From NCBI GenBank assembly GCA_003697135.1, contig RFGC01000035.1, positions 434,001-498,000 on the forward strand: a stretch of DNA of 64,000 nucleotides, in the 5' to 3' direction. The notes below the pieces were generated by a model. It searched no databases and was not told the origin of the DNA. It worked only from the letters and a program-made list of their open reading frames with translations. Positions 15,167 through 25,430 of the stretch are shown in pieces (the first letter of the stretch is position 1; every line of letters begins with the position of its first letter). Both the position numbers and the translations under genes were made by a program. The stretch is from Acidobacteriota bacterium. Lineage in GTDB: Bacteria; Acidobacteriota; Blastocatellia; Pyrinomonadales; Pyrinomonadaceae.

Positions 15167-18100
15167 ATGAAACAAAAACAAGACGAAAAATGGATTCAAA
15201 ACAATGAAAAGCAAATAGAGGAATCTCCCAGACCTAAAGGCAAGTTGCGAAGTCTTAAAATCCTTGCCGCTTTAGCTACAACTTTTCTCCTTCTGCCATT
15301 CGTTTTGTTTTTTATCCTTCATCAAACTGGTTACGTTGACGAATTCGTTAAGAACCGTTTTATACAAACGCTCGATGAAATCGGCATTCAACTAAAAGCG
15401 GAAGAATTTTCTACTAGTATCTTCCCACTCAGCCTTTATCTTGAAAATGTAGAGGCTATCAACAAAACAAATGGCGAAACGCTTTTCAAGTTCGATTCTG
15501 CAGATGTAAAACTCACCTTGGCGACCATCTTTTCATCGAAAACGCAAATAAACGTAAACTCAACCGAAATCTCAGGTGCTGAAATCATAATAAAATTCGA
15601 TGCCGAAGGTAAATCAAACTTCTCAGGCTTAGAATTTACTGAACAAGAAGAAGGTAGGGTGAGAATAAATTACGACTCTACAAGATTCACACTGAAAAAT
15701 AGCCTGATTCGACTTGGAGACCAGACGCGCAGAGTGGAAGGTGAAGCCAGAGATTTCAGTTTCCAACTTCAGCCTGTCAAATCAGAAAACTCAGATCGCA
15801 AAATCTATGATTTCAGCTTTTCTTCGAGCGATTCTCATTTCTCATACGACAATAAAAGAATCGAATCTATCAATCTTGAAGCTAAAGGAAAAGCTGATGA
15901 AAAGGGCGCAGAAATCGAACACCTGAAGATAAAATCTCCCGTCATCACAGCGACTTTAACAGGAAAAATTGAAGATTGGCAACTTTTTAGATACAGTTTC
16001 GACGCAACTGCTGACGTTGACCTGACTAAACTTGGAAACGTCTTTTTACCGGAAACGATGCTTAGCGGTGTTGGCGTTTTCAGAGGCAAGGTTACAGGCG
16101 AAGGTGAAATTTACAGAATTGAAGGCGAAATTTCCAGCGATTCGCTTGCTGTTTCTAGCTTCAATCTCAAATCTTTTGAGCTTTCTGCAAGCGTCAAGGG
16201 CCGTAATTCCGTCTATGAAGCAAGCGGCGAGATGATAGCTGAAATGCTCAACTCTGGTGAATTCCAGCTTTACTTTCCAAGACTTACCAGCGAAGTTCGC
16301 GGCGAAGGCGGTAATTTTCTGAAGTTTTTGGTTGACCTTCAAGCTAAAACTGCAAAATCGCCATTCGGCACGGCCACGAATCTCTACATTTCAGACGCTA
16401 TAGCTGAATACAACGAGCAAAAAGCTTCCGCTACGCTCGGCGCATTCTCTGCAGAACGATTTCTTTTACCAGAATCTAAAGGCTCAGCTCAATCCTTGCT
16501 TGCGCGGAATGTAAAAATAAATCAAATCGGCGACAAATCGGTCATTGAGATTCCAAAAGCTGAAGCTCGACAATTTCAATACAAAAACTCTGGAAACAGC
16601 ACGACTACTTTGGAAAGTTTAACCGCAGAAAGCACTCGGATTGATAGCAAAGGCAAAACAACTCAAATCAAAACCGATGCTTTGAAAGCAAAGAAACTCC
16701 TATCTCAAGACGTTACTTTGGAAAACTTAACTGCAAAACGCGTGGAAGCTAATCTAACTCAAAATGGTTCACAGGTAACGACTTCTGCAAATGCTGAAAG
16801 CCTTGAAGCAGAAAAACTCATCTCAGAACAGGCACAGATTAAGAACCTTAAAGCTCACGCAGTTGATCTAAAACAAATCGGCGACGAAACCTATTTGAAT
16901 TCAAAACTCACACAGATCGGCACATTAGACGCATACGGCGCTCAGATGGCAAACTTGGACATCGCAGGTGTTAGGCTTTCAATTCGCAAACAAATAGTAA
17001 CTCTGACTTCGGAAGATATTGAAGCAGGAGACGTTTTGGTAAACAAAAGTGAGTTTACTTCACAAGGCGGAAAATTGGAAGATGTGCGATTTGAAAAACC
17101 TGTTTTTGTGCTTGAACCTTCAGGTCGCTATCGCGCAAGTCTTGATATAAGTTTAGGCGGCGGTTTTATTGGAAACTTCAAACTTGGAAAGGCTAGAGCT
17201 TCGTTGGTTGCTACAAACGATCAAGTCGCCGTGAATTCGATTACAGCAGACGTTATGGACGGCAAAGTCGTAGGTGATGCCGTAGTTTCGTTTGATAAAA
17301 GGAAAAACTCTACCGTCAAGTTCAATTTCAGCGAGGTTGATCTTTCAAAACTAGCTGTAGCCCAAAGCGGACGAATCTTACCACTTTCGGGTAAAGCCAG
17401 CGGCACTATGGAACTTTCCTTTCCAGAAACTGACTTCAAAAGCGCAAACGGAATCATAGAAGCTAAAATTGCGGCAAATGCTAGCAAAGATGAAAACTCA
17501 AAAATACCAATTAACGGCGATGTTAAACTAACTGCTGAAAACGGGGTTTTTAGCATCAATCGAGCTGATCTGAAAACCGAAAAGACAAAACTGCTGGCTT
17601 CAGGTGAATTTAGCCTTCGCGATGAAATTTCAAACCTTAACGTGGTCATTTCTTCGAGCGATGCAAGCGAAATCCAAAATCTGATAGTGCTTTTTGCACT
17701 GTCGCCTGAACTCGAAAAGCAAATCGCAGAAAACAGAATAGAATTGGCAGGAAATTTCTATTTCGATGGTAAAGTCACGGGAAAATTGGATAACCCCGAA
17801 ACTTACGGAAACGTAAAACTTGATTCGATAATGATGCGAGGGCAGAATTTAGGTTCTTTGAAATCCGAGATTTTCGTAGCACCTGACAAAATCGAAATCA
17901 AAAACGGCAAATTGGAAGACAATAACGGTGGATATGTAGCGTTTAATGTAAGAATTCCACAACCGACAAAAGACAACATAGACGTTCAAGCCTTTCTGGA
18001 GAACTACGGTTTAAGCAGTCTTTTGTTGGCGTTGCCACTTGAGAATTATGTGCCTGAAAACCTACGCAAGGTCGAGGCCAAGACTTCAGGCGAAATTGCT

Positions 18101-20317
18101 TTAGCTGGCTTACCGAACAAAGCAAGCGGCAAAATCGTGCTTAGATCAAACAAAGGCACAATTGCAGGTGAACCTTTCGACAGTTTCTCTTCTGAAATCA
18201 TCCTAAACGAGGCTTTTGCCAAAATAGAAAAATTCGAGATTCGACAGGGTGAAGCATTTTTAGTTGGGAAAGGCACTTACGACGGGGAATCAACAGAGCT
18301 TAACTTAAACCTTGAAGGCAAAAGTTTTCAAATTTCAATGCTTTTAGCCTTTATTCCAAACAGCGAAAATCTACCTGCGATTGATGGGATTTTGAACTTC
18401 ACAGCACAAGTGCAAGGCGAAGTTTTAGAAACCTCAACATACAACGTCTCTTTTAGCGGTGAAGGCGATAACGTAAGTGTCAATGGGCAGACTATTGGTT
18501 CGATTGATTTTCGAGGAATAACGGAAAATAAACTTCTAAAATCAGTCTTTGCAATCAACTACGAAAACAATCGCCAAGAAATCTTTGCAGAAGTTAATTT
18601 TGCTGATGAGAACCTACCTTTGCGAGTTTACAGCAACCTTGACAATGCCAATCTGACTCCTTTTTTGTCACTCTACAAGCCTTCAAATGCAGAGAATCTG
18701 AATCTTTCAGGCACAGCAACAGGCAAATTTTTAATCGAAGGCAATCTGGCTGAAAAAGATGCGAAAGGGAATCGAGTGTTTTCCTTCGATTACCTGAGTG
18801 GCTCTCTGAATCTTTCTGCCTTCTCACTTCAGATAAATGAGATTCCGCTTGCATTAGCCGAGCCTTTGCAAATTCGGTTTAGCAAGCGAGAGATAATTTT
18901 CGATAACGCAAAGTTCATAAGTGCCGACTCGATTCTTTCGATAAGCGGGACAAAAGCCTTGCAAGATGAAGTAGCGAACAATTTATCAATAAACGGAAAG
19001 GTTAATTTGAGACTGTTAGACATAGTTTCAAGAAACACATTTTTTGGCGGTGTTGCTGACGTTTCGGTGCGTTTGACTGGCTCGAATCGCAACTTAAACT
19101 TGAGTGGCACTGCCAGCACAGAAAACGGCTCTCTATCAACGTTTATCGGAAGCGAAAGACTTGACTTTGAAAGAATCAAAGCAAAAGTTATCTTTACAGC
19201 AAACCAAATTCAAATTGAACAAGCCACAGGCTATCTAGGTGGCGGAAAAGTTACAGCTTCAGGTGGAGCGATTTTGAAAAATCTGCGATTGGAAGGCTTC
19301 AGACTCGATCTTGTTGGCAGAAATATAACTGCGCCACTACCGAAAGACTTTATCACCACAGGAAATGCCGAAATAACGATTGCATCAAGGCGTAGCAGTT
19401 CTAATAGTGATGATTTCGATACATTGATTTCCGGAAACATCTTTGCACGTCGCTCGATTTACACAAAAGACATTGATCTAGCTGATGTAATAGGCACAAG
19501 ACGCGAGGCTTCGATTGCAGAAAGCAGTCAAGATTCGAGCTTTTCGGTTCCACGCCTTGAACTTAACTTAATCGGACGTGATGCTTTGATTGTGAGAAAC
19601 AATATAGCCGATCTTGTAGCTTCTGTTGATATGAAAGTCACGGGCGATGCGAATAATCCAATTTTAATAGGCAGAATCACCTCAAACGAAGGCACTTTGT
19701 TTTATCGAACCAACAAGTATTCGATAACTCGCGGGACACTGGAATTTCCTATACAAACCGATCGCGAACCTTTCATAACACTTCAAGCTGAAACTGAAAT
19801 CCAGTCTTATCAAATAGCGATTGATCTCAGAGGTGAACTTTCTGATCTATCTTCAATGACATTGAACGTTCGCTCAAATCCGCCGCTGCCGCAAGCTGAT
19901 ATAGTCTCACTCATAACCACTGGTAGCCTTGCGAACACCGAAACGGGAATACCTACAATTGCCCAATCAGGAATCAATACTGCCGCCGAAGTCTTAACAG
20001 ATGCTTTAGTAAATGCACCGATTCGTAGAGCAACCGATAGGCTCTTTGGATTAAACCGTTTTGAAATAAGCCCGATAATTTCAGGTATAAGACAACTTCC
20101 AACGGCTAGATTAACCGTAGGAAGGCAAATAAACCAAAATCTTTTAGTCACTTACTCAACGAATTTATCAGAAGACCAAAGACAAGTCATTGCCCTCGAA
20201 TACAGAATCTCAAATCGGCTTTCGTTCATAGCTCAGTATCAACAAAAAAGCCTGAACAATTTTGTTCAAGACCGAAATAGCTTCAACTTTGAGATTCGCT
20301 TGCGAAAAAGGTTTTGA
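15167..20317 (+). CDS. tamB: TamB-family translocation/assembly module protein (DUF490)
   Basis: About 1716 aa from the ATG at 15167 (a TTG 30 bp upstream is an alternative; neither has a clear Shine-Dalgarno). N-terminal membrane anchor (about residues 38-58) with AsmA-like start, a very long repetitive beta-rich periplasmic region, and a C-terminal TamB/DUF490 domain (SNEGTLFYRTNKYSITRGTL ... NPPLPQADIVSLIT) ending in Phe. TamB-like proteins bridge inner and outer membranes and help insert outer-membrane proteins and/or carry phospholipids. Its stop overlaps the start of the Omp85 gene (TGATG), so the two are coupled and likely interact. Confidence 0.9.
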   Translation: MKQKQDEKWIQNNEKQIEESPRPKGKLRSLKILAALATTFLLLPFVLFFILHQTGYVDEFVKNRFIQTLDEIGIQLKAEEFSTSIFPLSLYLENVEAINKTNGETLFKFDSADVKLTLATIFSSKTQINVNSTEISGAEIIIKFDAEGKSNFSGLEFTEQEEGRVRINYDSTRFTLKNSLIRLGDQTRRVEGEARDFSFQLQPVKSENSDRKIYDFSFSSSDSHFSYDNKRIESINLEAKGKADEKGAEIEHLKIKSPVITATLTGKIEDWQLFRYSFDATADVDLTKLGNVFLPETMLSGVGVFRGKVTGEGEIYRIEGEISSDSLAVSSFNLKSFELSASVKGRNSVYEASGEMIAEMLNSGEFQLYFPRLTSEVRGEGGNFLKFLVDLQAKTAKSPFGTATNLYISDAIAEYNEQKASATLGAFSAERFLLPESKGSAQSLLARNVKINQIGDKSVIEIPKAEARQFQYKNSGNSTTTLESLTAESTRIDSKGKTTQIKTDALKAKKLLSQDVTLENLTAKRVEANLTQNGSQVTTSANAESLEAEKLISEQAQIKNLKAHAVDLKQIGDETYLNSKLTQIGTLDAYGAQMANLDIAGVRLSIRKQIVTLTSEDIEAGDVLVNKSEFTSQGGKLEDVRFEKPVFVLEPSGRYRASLDISLGGGFIGNFKLGKARASLVATNDQVAVNSITADVMDGKVVGDAVVSFDKRKNSTVKFNFSEVDLSKLAVAQSGRILPLSGKASGTMELSFPETDFKSANGIIEAKIAANASKDENSKIPINGDVKLTAENGVFSINRADLKTEKTKLLASGEFSLRDEISNLNVVISSSDASEIQNLIVLFALSPELEKQIAENRIELAGNFYFDGKVTGKLDNPETYGNVKLDSIMMRGQNLGSLKSEIFVAPDKIEIKNGKLEDNNGGYVAFNVRIPQPTKDNIDVQAFLENYGLSSLLLALPLENYVPENLRKVEAKTSGEIALAGLPNKASGKIVLRSNKGTIAGEPFDSFSSEIILNEAFAKIEKFEIRQGEAFLVGKGTYDGESTELNLNLEGKSFQISMLLAFIPNSENLPAIDGILNFTAQVQGEVLETSTYNVSFSGEGDNVSVNGQTIGSIDFRGITENKLLKSVFAINYENNRQEIFAEVNFADENLPLRVYSNLDNANLTPFLSLYKPSNAENLNLSGTATGKFLIEGNLAEKDAKGNRVFSFDYLSGSLNLSAFSLQINEIPLALAEPLQIRFSKREIIFDNAKFISADSILSISGTKALQDEVANNLSINGKVNLRLLDIVSRNTFFGGVADVSVRLTGSNRNLNLSGTASTENGSLSTFIGSERLDFERIKAKVIFTANQIQIEQATGYLGGGKVTASGGAILKNLRLEGFRLDLVGRNITAPLPKDFITTGNAEITIASRRSSSNSDDFDTLISGNIFARRSIYTKDIDLADVIGTRREASIAESSQDSSFSVPRLELNLIGRDALIVRNNIADLVASVDMKVTGDANNPILIGRITSNEGTLFYRTNKYSITRGTLEFPIQTDREPFITLQAETEIQSYQIAIDLRGELSDLSSMTLNVRSNPPLPQADIVSLITTGSLANTETGIPTIAQSGINTAAEVLTDALVNAPIRRATDRLFGLNRFEISPIISGIRQLPTARLTVGRQINQNLLVTYSTNLSEDQRQVIALEYRISNRLSFIAQYQQKSLNNFVQDRNSFNFEIRLRKRF

Positions 20318-23300
20318 TGAACTCAAAAATTTTCGGCAAAATCATAATTCTTTTCTTCTTCCTTACCGTCGGTGTGAAGGCACAGGACGAACTGCATAAC
20401 CGAACGATTATTAAACCTGTAGAGATTGAGTTTGAAGAAAAAACACAAGACCCTGAGACGCTAAAAATTCAAGCCGATCAGTTTCGCCAGATCGTTGAAG
20501 ACATTTTAGGAAATCGCTACTCTCTGGTTAAAATTCGCCAATCACTGCAAGAACTTTACGACACTGGAAGAATTGTTTCAGCGAGCGTCGAAGCAAAACC
20601 AATCGGCAATGATAAGGTTCTTCTCAGATATTTGATAAAGCGCAAAACTCAAATCAAACAGCTCATAATTAACGTCGGAAAGTCAACAGGTGAGAACGTT
20701 ACGGAAGAAGAGATTTTGCTACGTGCCAATCTGCTATCCGTCGGTTCTTTAGTCAACGAACAAGCTTTGAGAAACAATGCTGATTCGATTCAAACCTACC
20801 TTCGTGAGCGCGGATTTTACAATGCAAAGGTAAGCTATAGATTAGAAAACTCCGAAGATGACGAAGCGCAAGCAGTGGTAATCTTCCAAGTCGAACCTGA
20901 AGAACAGGCGCAAGTCGAAAGATTTGATATTGATATTCAAGGATTTGATGCCTCTTCGATCAGAGGAAAACTCCAGCTAAATGTAGGTGAATATTTTTCG
21001 GAACGTAAATTAGACAGAGATTTTGAGCGGATAAAGCAAGAGTTAATAAAGCGCAACTATTTAGCACCTTCCCTGAACAATCCTCAAATCGTCTATGATC
21101 CCGACAAAAACAAGGTTTCTATTTCCATCAAAGGCAATGTTGGTCCTGAGGTGGAAATCAAAATCGAGGCAGGCGATGAAAAAGTCGCTGGAAGACGACA
21201 ACAAAGGCTTTTACCAATTAAGCGCGAAGGAAGATTGGAGCAGTCCGCAATCATCGAAGGTGCTAGACGCTTGAGAAATTACTTTCAGGAAAAAGGTTAC
21301 TTCTTTGCTCAAGTCAAACCTATCTGCGCAGTATTGCCACCAGTCAAATCCAACGAACGTGCTGAGCTTAAAAATTACACCGAGTTTCTCTGTGGTTTTT
21401 TGTCGAGTTTGGATTTGGAAAACAGAAAGGTTGAAGTTATTTACCAAGTCGAACTAAATCGGCGACTGAATTTGAAAGACATTAAAATTGAAGGGACCAA
21501 CAAAATCACGCCTGAAGATGTGCTTCCAGTCTTGCAAACACAGCGAGCATCTTTGATTGGGTTGATTCCAAATCTCGGATATGGAAGAGGATACACAAGT
21601 AACGAAATACTTGAAAACGACCGCCAGCAAATTCAAGCCATAATGCAGCAGCTCGGCTACCGACAAGCTCGCGTCAGAGTGCGTCAAGGTGTTTCTCCAA
21701 CTGGCGATGAGTTGATAGTTACTTTCTTTGTCGAAGAAGGTCCTTTAACACGCGTCTCCGAAGTTGAAATTACTGGCAACAGAGTATTTAGCAAAGATGA
21801 ACTAAAAGAACAGCTCCCACAAATTGAAGGCCGAGAATATTCTCCTGCAAGAATTATCAGCGGTTTGCGTAAACTTTCTAACTTTTATGCCGAAAATGGC
21901 TATCTTGACGCAAGAATTTCCTACCGAATCGTTGAACTCTCTTCGGAAGATGATCAAGAGCAAAAAGTTAAAATCATTTACAACATTGAGAATGAAGGTA
22001 GAAAATCGTTTGCCAATCGGATTTTGATAAACGGCAATGAGATAACAAAGCGCTCTGCAATCTTAAGAGCAGTAGCTTTTCAAACTGATGAACTCCTAAA
22101 GGCTTCCGATATTGCGCAAAGCGAGCAAAATCTCTATGCAACCGATGCATTTCGCAGAGTCGAAATAAGAGTAGCCGAAGCTGGGGTTGTTTCAGAAGAA
22201 ATTGAGAAAAAAGATATTACGATCAACCTTGAAGAACAAAAGCCCCGCTATCTGCAATACGGTGGCGGTTATTCAACTGACACTGGTCCTTTCGCAACCA
22301 CAAGCTTAAGCTACAACAACCTTTTCGGTAATTTACAACAAGGAAGCATTTTAACTAGAATCAGCCGCTTGCAACAGCTTTTGCAAATAAGTTTTCTAAA
22401 TCCATATTTTTGGCATGAAGGAAAAAAAAGATTCTCTCCCTTGAGAATAACAGCACAATATCAAAGAGATTCGACCGTCACGAGATTTTTCAGATCGGCT
22501 TTCGACAAGGGAACTTTTGGCATTGTTCAGCGACTCGATGCGAACGGAAATCCGATAGATATTTTCGGTAACCGAACTGGGAATCCAACAATTAACCGAT
22601 TCACTTTAACGGCAGAAACCCAAAGAAACCTGAGCTTGAAAAAACGAGGATTTCTGTTTCTCAAATACAGATTCGAGGACGTGCGTCTTTTCAAAATAGG
22701 TAGTTTGCTTATCAAAGACCTACTTGAACCAGATGCCAAAGTAAGGATTTCAGGCTTTAGCGGAACCGTAAGTTTCGACACACGCAAAAACTGCACACGC
22801 CGACAAACTTTGCTGGAGTTTATCCGAAAAGGTGAGGTTGAAAATCCATGTCGTTATAACCCACTAGAAGCAACGAGCGGTTATTACTTCTTCGCAAACT
22901 ACGATATTTCGCTTCCTTCATTAGGAGCAAATATCGGATTTCAAAAGTTTCAAGCAACCTTTCAAAGCTACTTCACGCCAAGAGAAAATCTGACTTTTGC
23001 CGGTAGAGTGATTTTCGGAGCTGGGCAGGTATTTTCCGAAGATAGTAATCGTTTTCCACCGAATTTATCGGCTTTGCGAGGAAGTCTTCCGATCAGCGAA
23101 AGATTCTTTGCAGGCGGTTCAACGACATTGCGAGGATTTGATTTTGAATCTGCTGGGCCAAGAATAGTAACTGTTCCTTCCGGAATTTTCCGCACAAATG
23201 ACGGCAGACCCGTTTTCCTCTCGCCTTTTACTACTCCTTTCGGCGGAAATGCTTTGGCAATAGCAAATCTTGAGCTGAGATATTCATTAACCTCTTCCAT

Positions 23301-23592
23301 TCAGCTTGTGCCTTTTTATGACGGCGGCAACGTTTTTCAGAAAGTCGAAGACATTTTCAATCCGCCGCGCCCTGCCTCAAACGATGTTGTAAGATCAAAC
23401 CTAAAGGCAATCTGGACAAATACCTTCGGGCTTGGTTTACGTATAAAAACTCCTATCGGAGGCTCAATTGCAGTTGACTTCGGTTATCTAACAAATCCAC
23501 CAGAGTTTCTAATCCCACAAACGAATAACACAAATGCGATCTACCGTCTCAGACAAACGCAGGTTCACTTTCGATTTACCCAGAGTTTCTAG
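20317..23592 (+). CDS. Omp85/BamA-superfamily outer-membrane protein (TamA-like partner of TamB)
   Basis: 1091 aa from the ATG at 20317. Signal peptide (about 1-22), several POTRA domains over about residues 60-640, then a 16-strand barrel domain. The Omp85 hallmark is in the segment ERFFAGGSTTLRGF, and the last residues (FRFTQSF) form the terminal-Phe beta-signal. It is much longer than E. coli TamA (about 577 aa) or BamA (about 810 aa) because of additional POTRA-like units (for example KDIKIEGTNKITPEDV and VSEVEITGNRVFSKDEL). Coupled to tamB by a 1-bp overlap. Inferred to insert outer-membrane proteins with TamB; a housekeeping BamA role cannot be excluded. Confidence 0.88.
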   Translation: MNSKIFGKIIILFFFLTVGVKAQDELHNRTIIKPVEIEFEEKTQDPETLKIQADQFRQIVEDILGNRYSLVKIRQSLQELYDTGRIVSASVEAKPIGNDKVLLRYLIKRKTQIKQLIINVGKSTGENVTEEEILLRANLLSVGSLVNEQALRNNADSIQTYLRERGFYNAKVSYRLENSEDDEAQAVVIFQVEPEEQAQVERFDIDIQGFDASSIRGKLQLNVGEYFSERKLDRDFERIKQELIKRNYLAPSLNNPQIVYDPDKNKVSISIKGNVGPEVEIKIEAGDEKVAGRRQQRLLPIKREGRLEQSAIIEGARRLRNYFQEKGYFFAQVKPICAVLPPVKSNERAELKNYTEFLCGFLSSLDLENRKVEVIYQVELNRRLNLKDIKIEGTNKITPEDVLPVLQTQRASLIGLIPNLGYGRGYTSNEILENDRQQIQAIMQQLGYRQARVRVRQGVSPTGDELIVTFFVEEGPLTRVSEVEITGNRVFSKDELKEQLPQIEGREYSPARIISGLRKLSNFYAENGYLDARISYRIVELSSEDDQEQKVKIIYNIENEGRKSFANRILINGNEITKRSAILRAVAFQTDELLKASDIAQSEQNLYATDAFRRVEIRVAEAGVVSEEIEKKDITINLEEQKPRYLQYGGGYSTDTGPFATTSLSYNNLFGNLQQGSILTRISRLQQLLQISFLNPYFWHEGKKRFSPLRITAQYQRDSTVTRFFRSAFDKGTFGIVQRLDANGNPIDIFGNRTGNPTINRFTLTAETQRNLSLKKRGFLFLKYRFEDVRLFKIGSLLIKDLLEPDAKVRISGFSGTVSFDTRKNCTRRQTLLEFIRKGEVENPCRYNPLEATSGYYFFANYDISLPSLGANIGFQKFQATFQSYFTPRENLTFAGRVIFGAGQVFSEDSNRFPPNLSALRGSLPISERFFAGGSTTLRGFDFESAGPRIVTVPSGIFRTNDGRPVFLSPFTTPFGGNALAIANLELRYSLTSSIQLVPFYDGGNVFQKVEDIFNPPRPASNDVVRSNLKAIWTNTFGLGLRIKTPIGGSIAVDFGYLTNPPEFLIPQTNNTNAIYRLRQTQVHFRFTQSF

Positions 23593-23612
23593 ATTAACTA
23601 CAAGGACTTAAT

Positions 23613-24530
23613 TCATTCGGAGAAAACGCTCTCTTTAGTTGAAAGTCTCAGCAATTCTTCATCGGCTTTTGGGAATGGCAAAAAATAGATAGCAAAGATC
23701 GATATGATTAAGGATAAAGTGCAGGCAATTCCGCCTTCAAGTCCATAACTGCCACCAACAACCCAATCAATGCCTTTTTCTGCAACGATAAAGACCGAAC
23801 TTGCGGAGAATTCATCAAGTCCGCTTACATTTATGCCGAAAAAAGAACCTTGAAACCAATTCCATGCGACATGGATTCCCAAAGGAAACCACAGGTTTCT
23901 AGTTTTCAAATAAGCCGCGCAGAGCCAGACGCCTGCAACAAAGGTGTTCAAGAAAGAAAGCCAGCTTGCATTGGGATTCATGTTATGTGCCGATGCAAAA
24001 AGCACCGATGAACTCAAAATACCAAACCATGTGAGATTCGACCTACAAAAGGTTTGAAAGATATAGCCGCGGAACAGAACTTCTTCTGAAAGCGCCGCAA
24101 CAAAGAAAATACCGAAAAAAATCGCTACAGCTCCCAAAGCCTGCAAATCGAAACTCTGACGCATATCAAGCCTTAAACCGCCCAAAGTGAGGCTAATCAA
24201 AACAGCCCCCAAAAGCGTAAGAAAGCCGAATAGAATTCCAAACCACAAATCTTTTAGCCAACCTTTTGTTGGCGAGATGCCCAAAGCTTTCGGTGGGACT
24301 CCATCAAAAATCTTCCCGCAAATCCAGCCCAATCCAATCGAGATAACGCTGGAAATAGTAGAAGAAACCACTACCAAAAGCATCGTTCGTTGTTGCCCGA
24401 CTAAAGAGAACACCAAGACTTGCGCAGGAAGTGAAAGAGCGAAAAAAGAAAATAAAAACGCTGCAAATCGCCAACCACTGCGTAATCTTCCATGAAGATC
24501 AAAAAAAATTTCATGCACCGAGTTAATCAT
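23613..24530 (-). CDS. CPBP-family intramembrane metalloprotease (CAAX/abortive-infection type)
   Basis: 305 aa polytopic membrane protein with about eight TM helices. The three family motifs are present: SEEVLFRGYIF (EExxxR), FASAHN (FxxxH) and GIHVAWNWF (HxxxN). The family includes prenyl-protein-type proteases and many bacterial proteins of unknown target. An N-terminal stretch about residues 8-20 (FDLHGRLRSGWRFAAF) is common in exported acidobacterial and bacteroidete members. Convergent with Omp85, followed upstream by the sigma/anti-sigma operon terminator. Substrate unknown. Confidence 0.88.
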   Translation of the reverse strand: MINSVHEIFFDLHGRLRSGWRFAAFLFSFFALSLPAQVLVFSLVGQQRTMLLVVVSSTISSVISIGLGWICGKIFDGVPPKALGISPTKGWLKDLWFGILFGFLTLLGAVLISLTLGGLRLDMRQSFDLQALGAVAIFFGIFFVAALSEEVLFRGYIFQTFCRSNLTWFGILSSSVLFASAHNMNPNASWLSFLNTFVAGVWLCAAYLKTRNLWFPLGIHVAWNWFQGSFFGINVSGLDEFSASSVFIVAEKGIDWVVGGSYGLEGGIACTLSLIISIFAIYFLPFPKADEELLRLSTKESVFSE

Positions 24531-24563
24531 GATTGATAATTAAACCCGACAAGAAAACAAAAA

Positions 24564-24592
24564 AGCGAGCTTAAATAAGGCTATTGTTCGCT
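24564..24592 (-). terminator. Intrinsic terminator of the ECF sigma operon
   Basis: On the minus strand, AGCGA ... TCGCT with a nested AGC/GCT stem is followed by TTTTTTG, 14 bp past the stop of the PDZ gene. A T-rich run on each side could allow bidirectional function. Confidence 0.55.
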
Positions 24593-24605
24593 AAAAAAAA
24601 CACTT

Positions 24606-25430
24606 CTAGGGCTTGAGAGTTATGCTTAATTCTTTCGCTCCACGTTTAACCTTAAACTTTTTTATCTCCAACTTCTCAAAATACATATCTTGCTTGCCTA
24701 TCACTTTTTCGTCAATAGCTACAATCAAATCTTCTGTCTTAAAACCTGCTCTCTCTGCCACGCTATTCGACTTCAAGAACCTAACTCTAAAACCGCCTTG
24801 CTCTTCAAAACTACCTTCTATGCCTATTTGTTTAAGTATCTCCGAAAACGAAATTTTGGCGTCTCCCCTTTCTAACGCAGGTGTTTCCAGAGACTTACCA
24901 CTTGAGAATTCCGCAGTTTCTGGCACCGATAAGGCTTCTGTCCGACTAAACTGAGCTATTTTCTCTTTGCGCTCATTTGCTCTAACCACCGACGCAGACT
25001 TTGATGAATCTTTATCTCCTGTGCTCAACTCTGCAACCGAAGCCCCTTCTCTCTTCACTTTCTCCTTCGTTTGATTTTGAACCTTCTGACTCGATTCCTC
25101 TCGATTTAAGGTGGTTACATTTTCCACCTTGTAGTCTCTTTCCAACGAAGGACTTTCCTTTGTGATCTGATTTTCTCTGAAACTAGCCAAATCTTCGTTG
25201 CGTTCCTTCAAAAAATAAGTGAAAAGAGCAACTGACAAAACAGCAATTAAAGCCGGAAGAGCGTAAGAAAGCCTTATAAGCAGAACTTTTCTTCTATCTC
25301 TTTTTTGTTTTTCTGCCGCAATTTTCGCCTTAAGCTTGAAAGTAAAATCGCTCGGCGCTTTTACTTTCTCAAGCCTCGAAATCAACTGAGAAATTTCTCT
25401 TTCCAGATTTTCAGAGCCTGTTTCTTTCAT
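24606..25430 (-). CDS. Single-pass membrane protein with periplasmic PDZ domain, candidate anti-sigma factor
   Basis: 274 aa from the ATG at 25430. A cytoplasmic N-terminus of about 48 residues is rich in charged heptads (LEREISQLISRLEKVKAPSD), followed by one TM helix (about 51-70). A polar, Ser/Lys/Glu-rich periplasmic linker leads to a C-terminal PDZ domain (about 185-274; SNSVAERAGFKTEDLIVAID). It overlaps the end of the ECF sigma gene by 20 bp, the classic place for an anti-sigma factor. There is no zinc HxxxCxxC anti-sigma motif. Inferred to hold the sigma factor at the membrane and to sense envelope peptides through its PDZ domain; unproven. Confidence 0.72.
   Translation of the reverse strand: MKETGSENLEREISQLISRLEKVKAPSDFTFKLKAKIAAEKQKRDRRKVLLIRLSYALPALIAVLSVALFTYFLKERNEDLASFRENQITKESPSLERDYKVENVTTLNREESSQKVQNQTKEKVKREGASVAELSTGDKDSSKSASVVRANERKEKIAQFSRTEALSVPETAEFSSGKSLETPALERGDAKISFSEILKQIGIEGSFEEQGGFRVRFLKSNSVAERAGFKTEDLIVAIDEKVIGKQDMYFEKLEIKKFKVKRGAKELSITLKP

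Noticed and set aside
16046-20151. Multiple antisense open frames across tamB
   Set aside because: All are antisense to one continuous, recognisable protein and have no ribosome sites; they reflect the low stop density opposite a Ser/Leu/Phe-rich coding strand.
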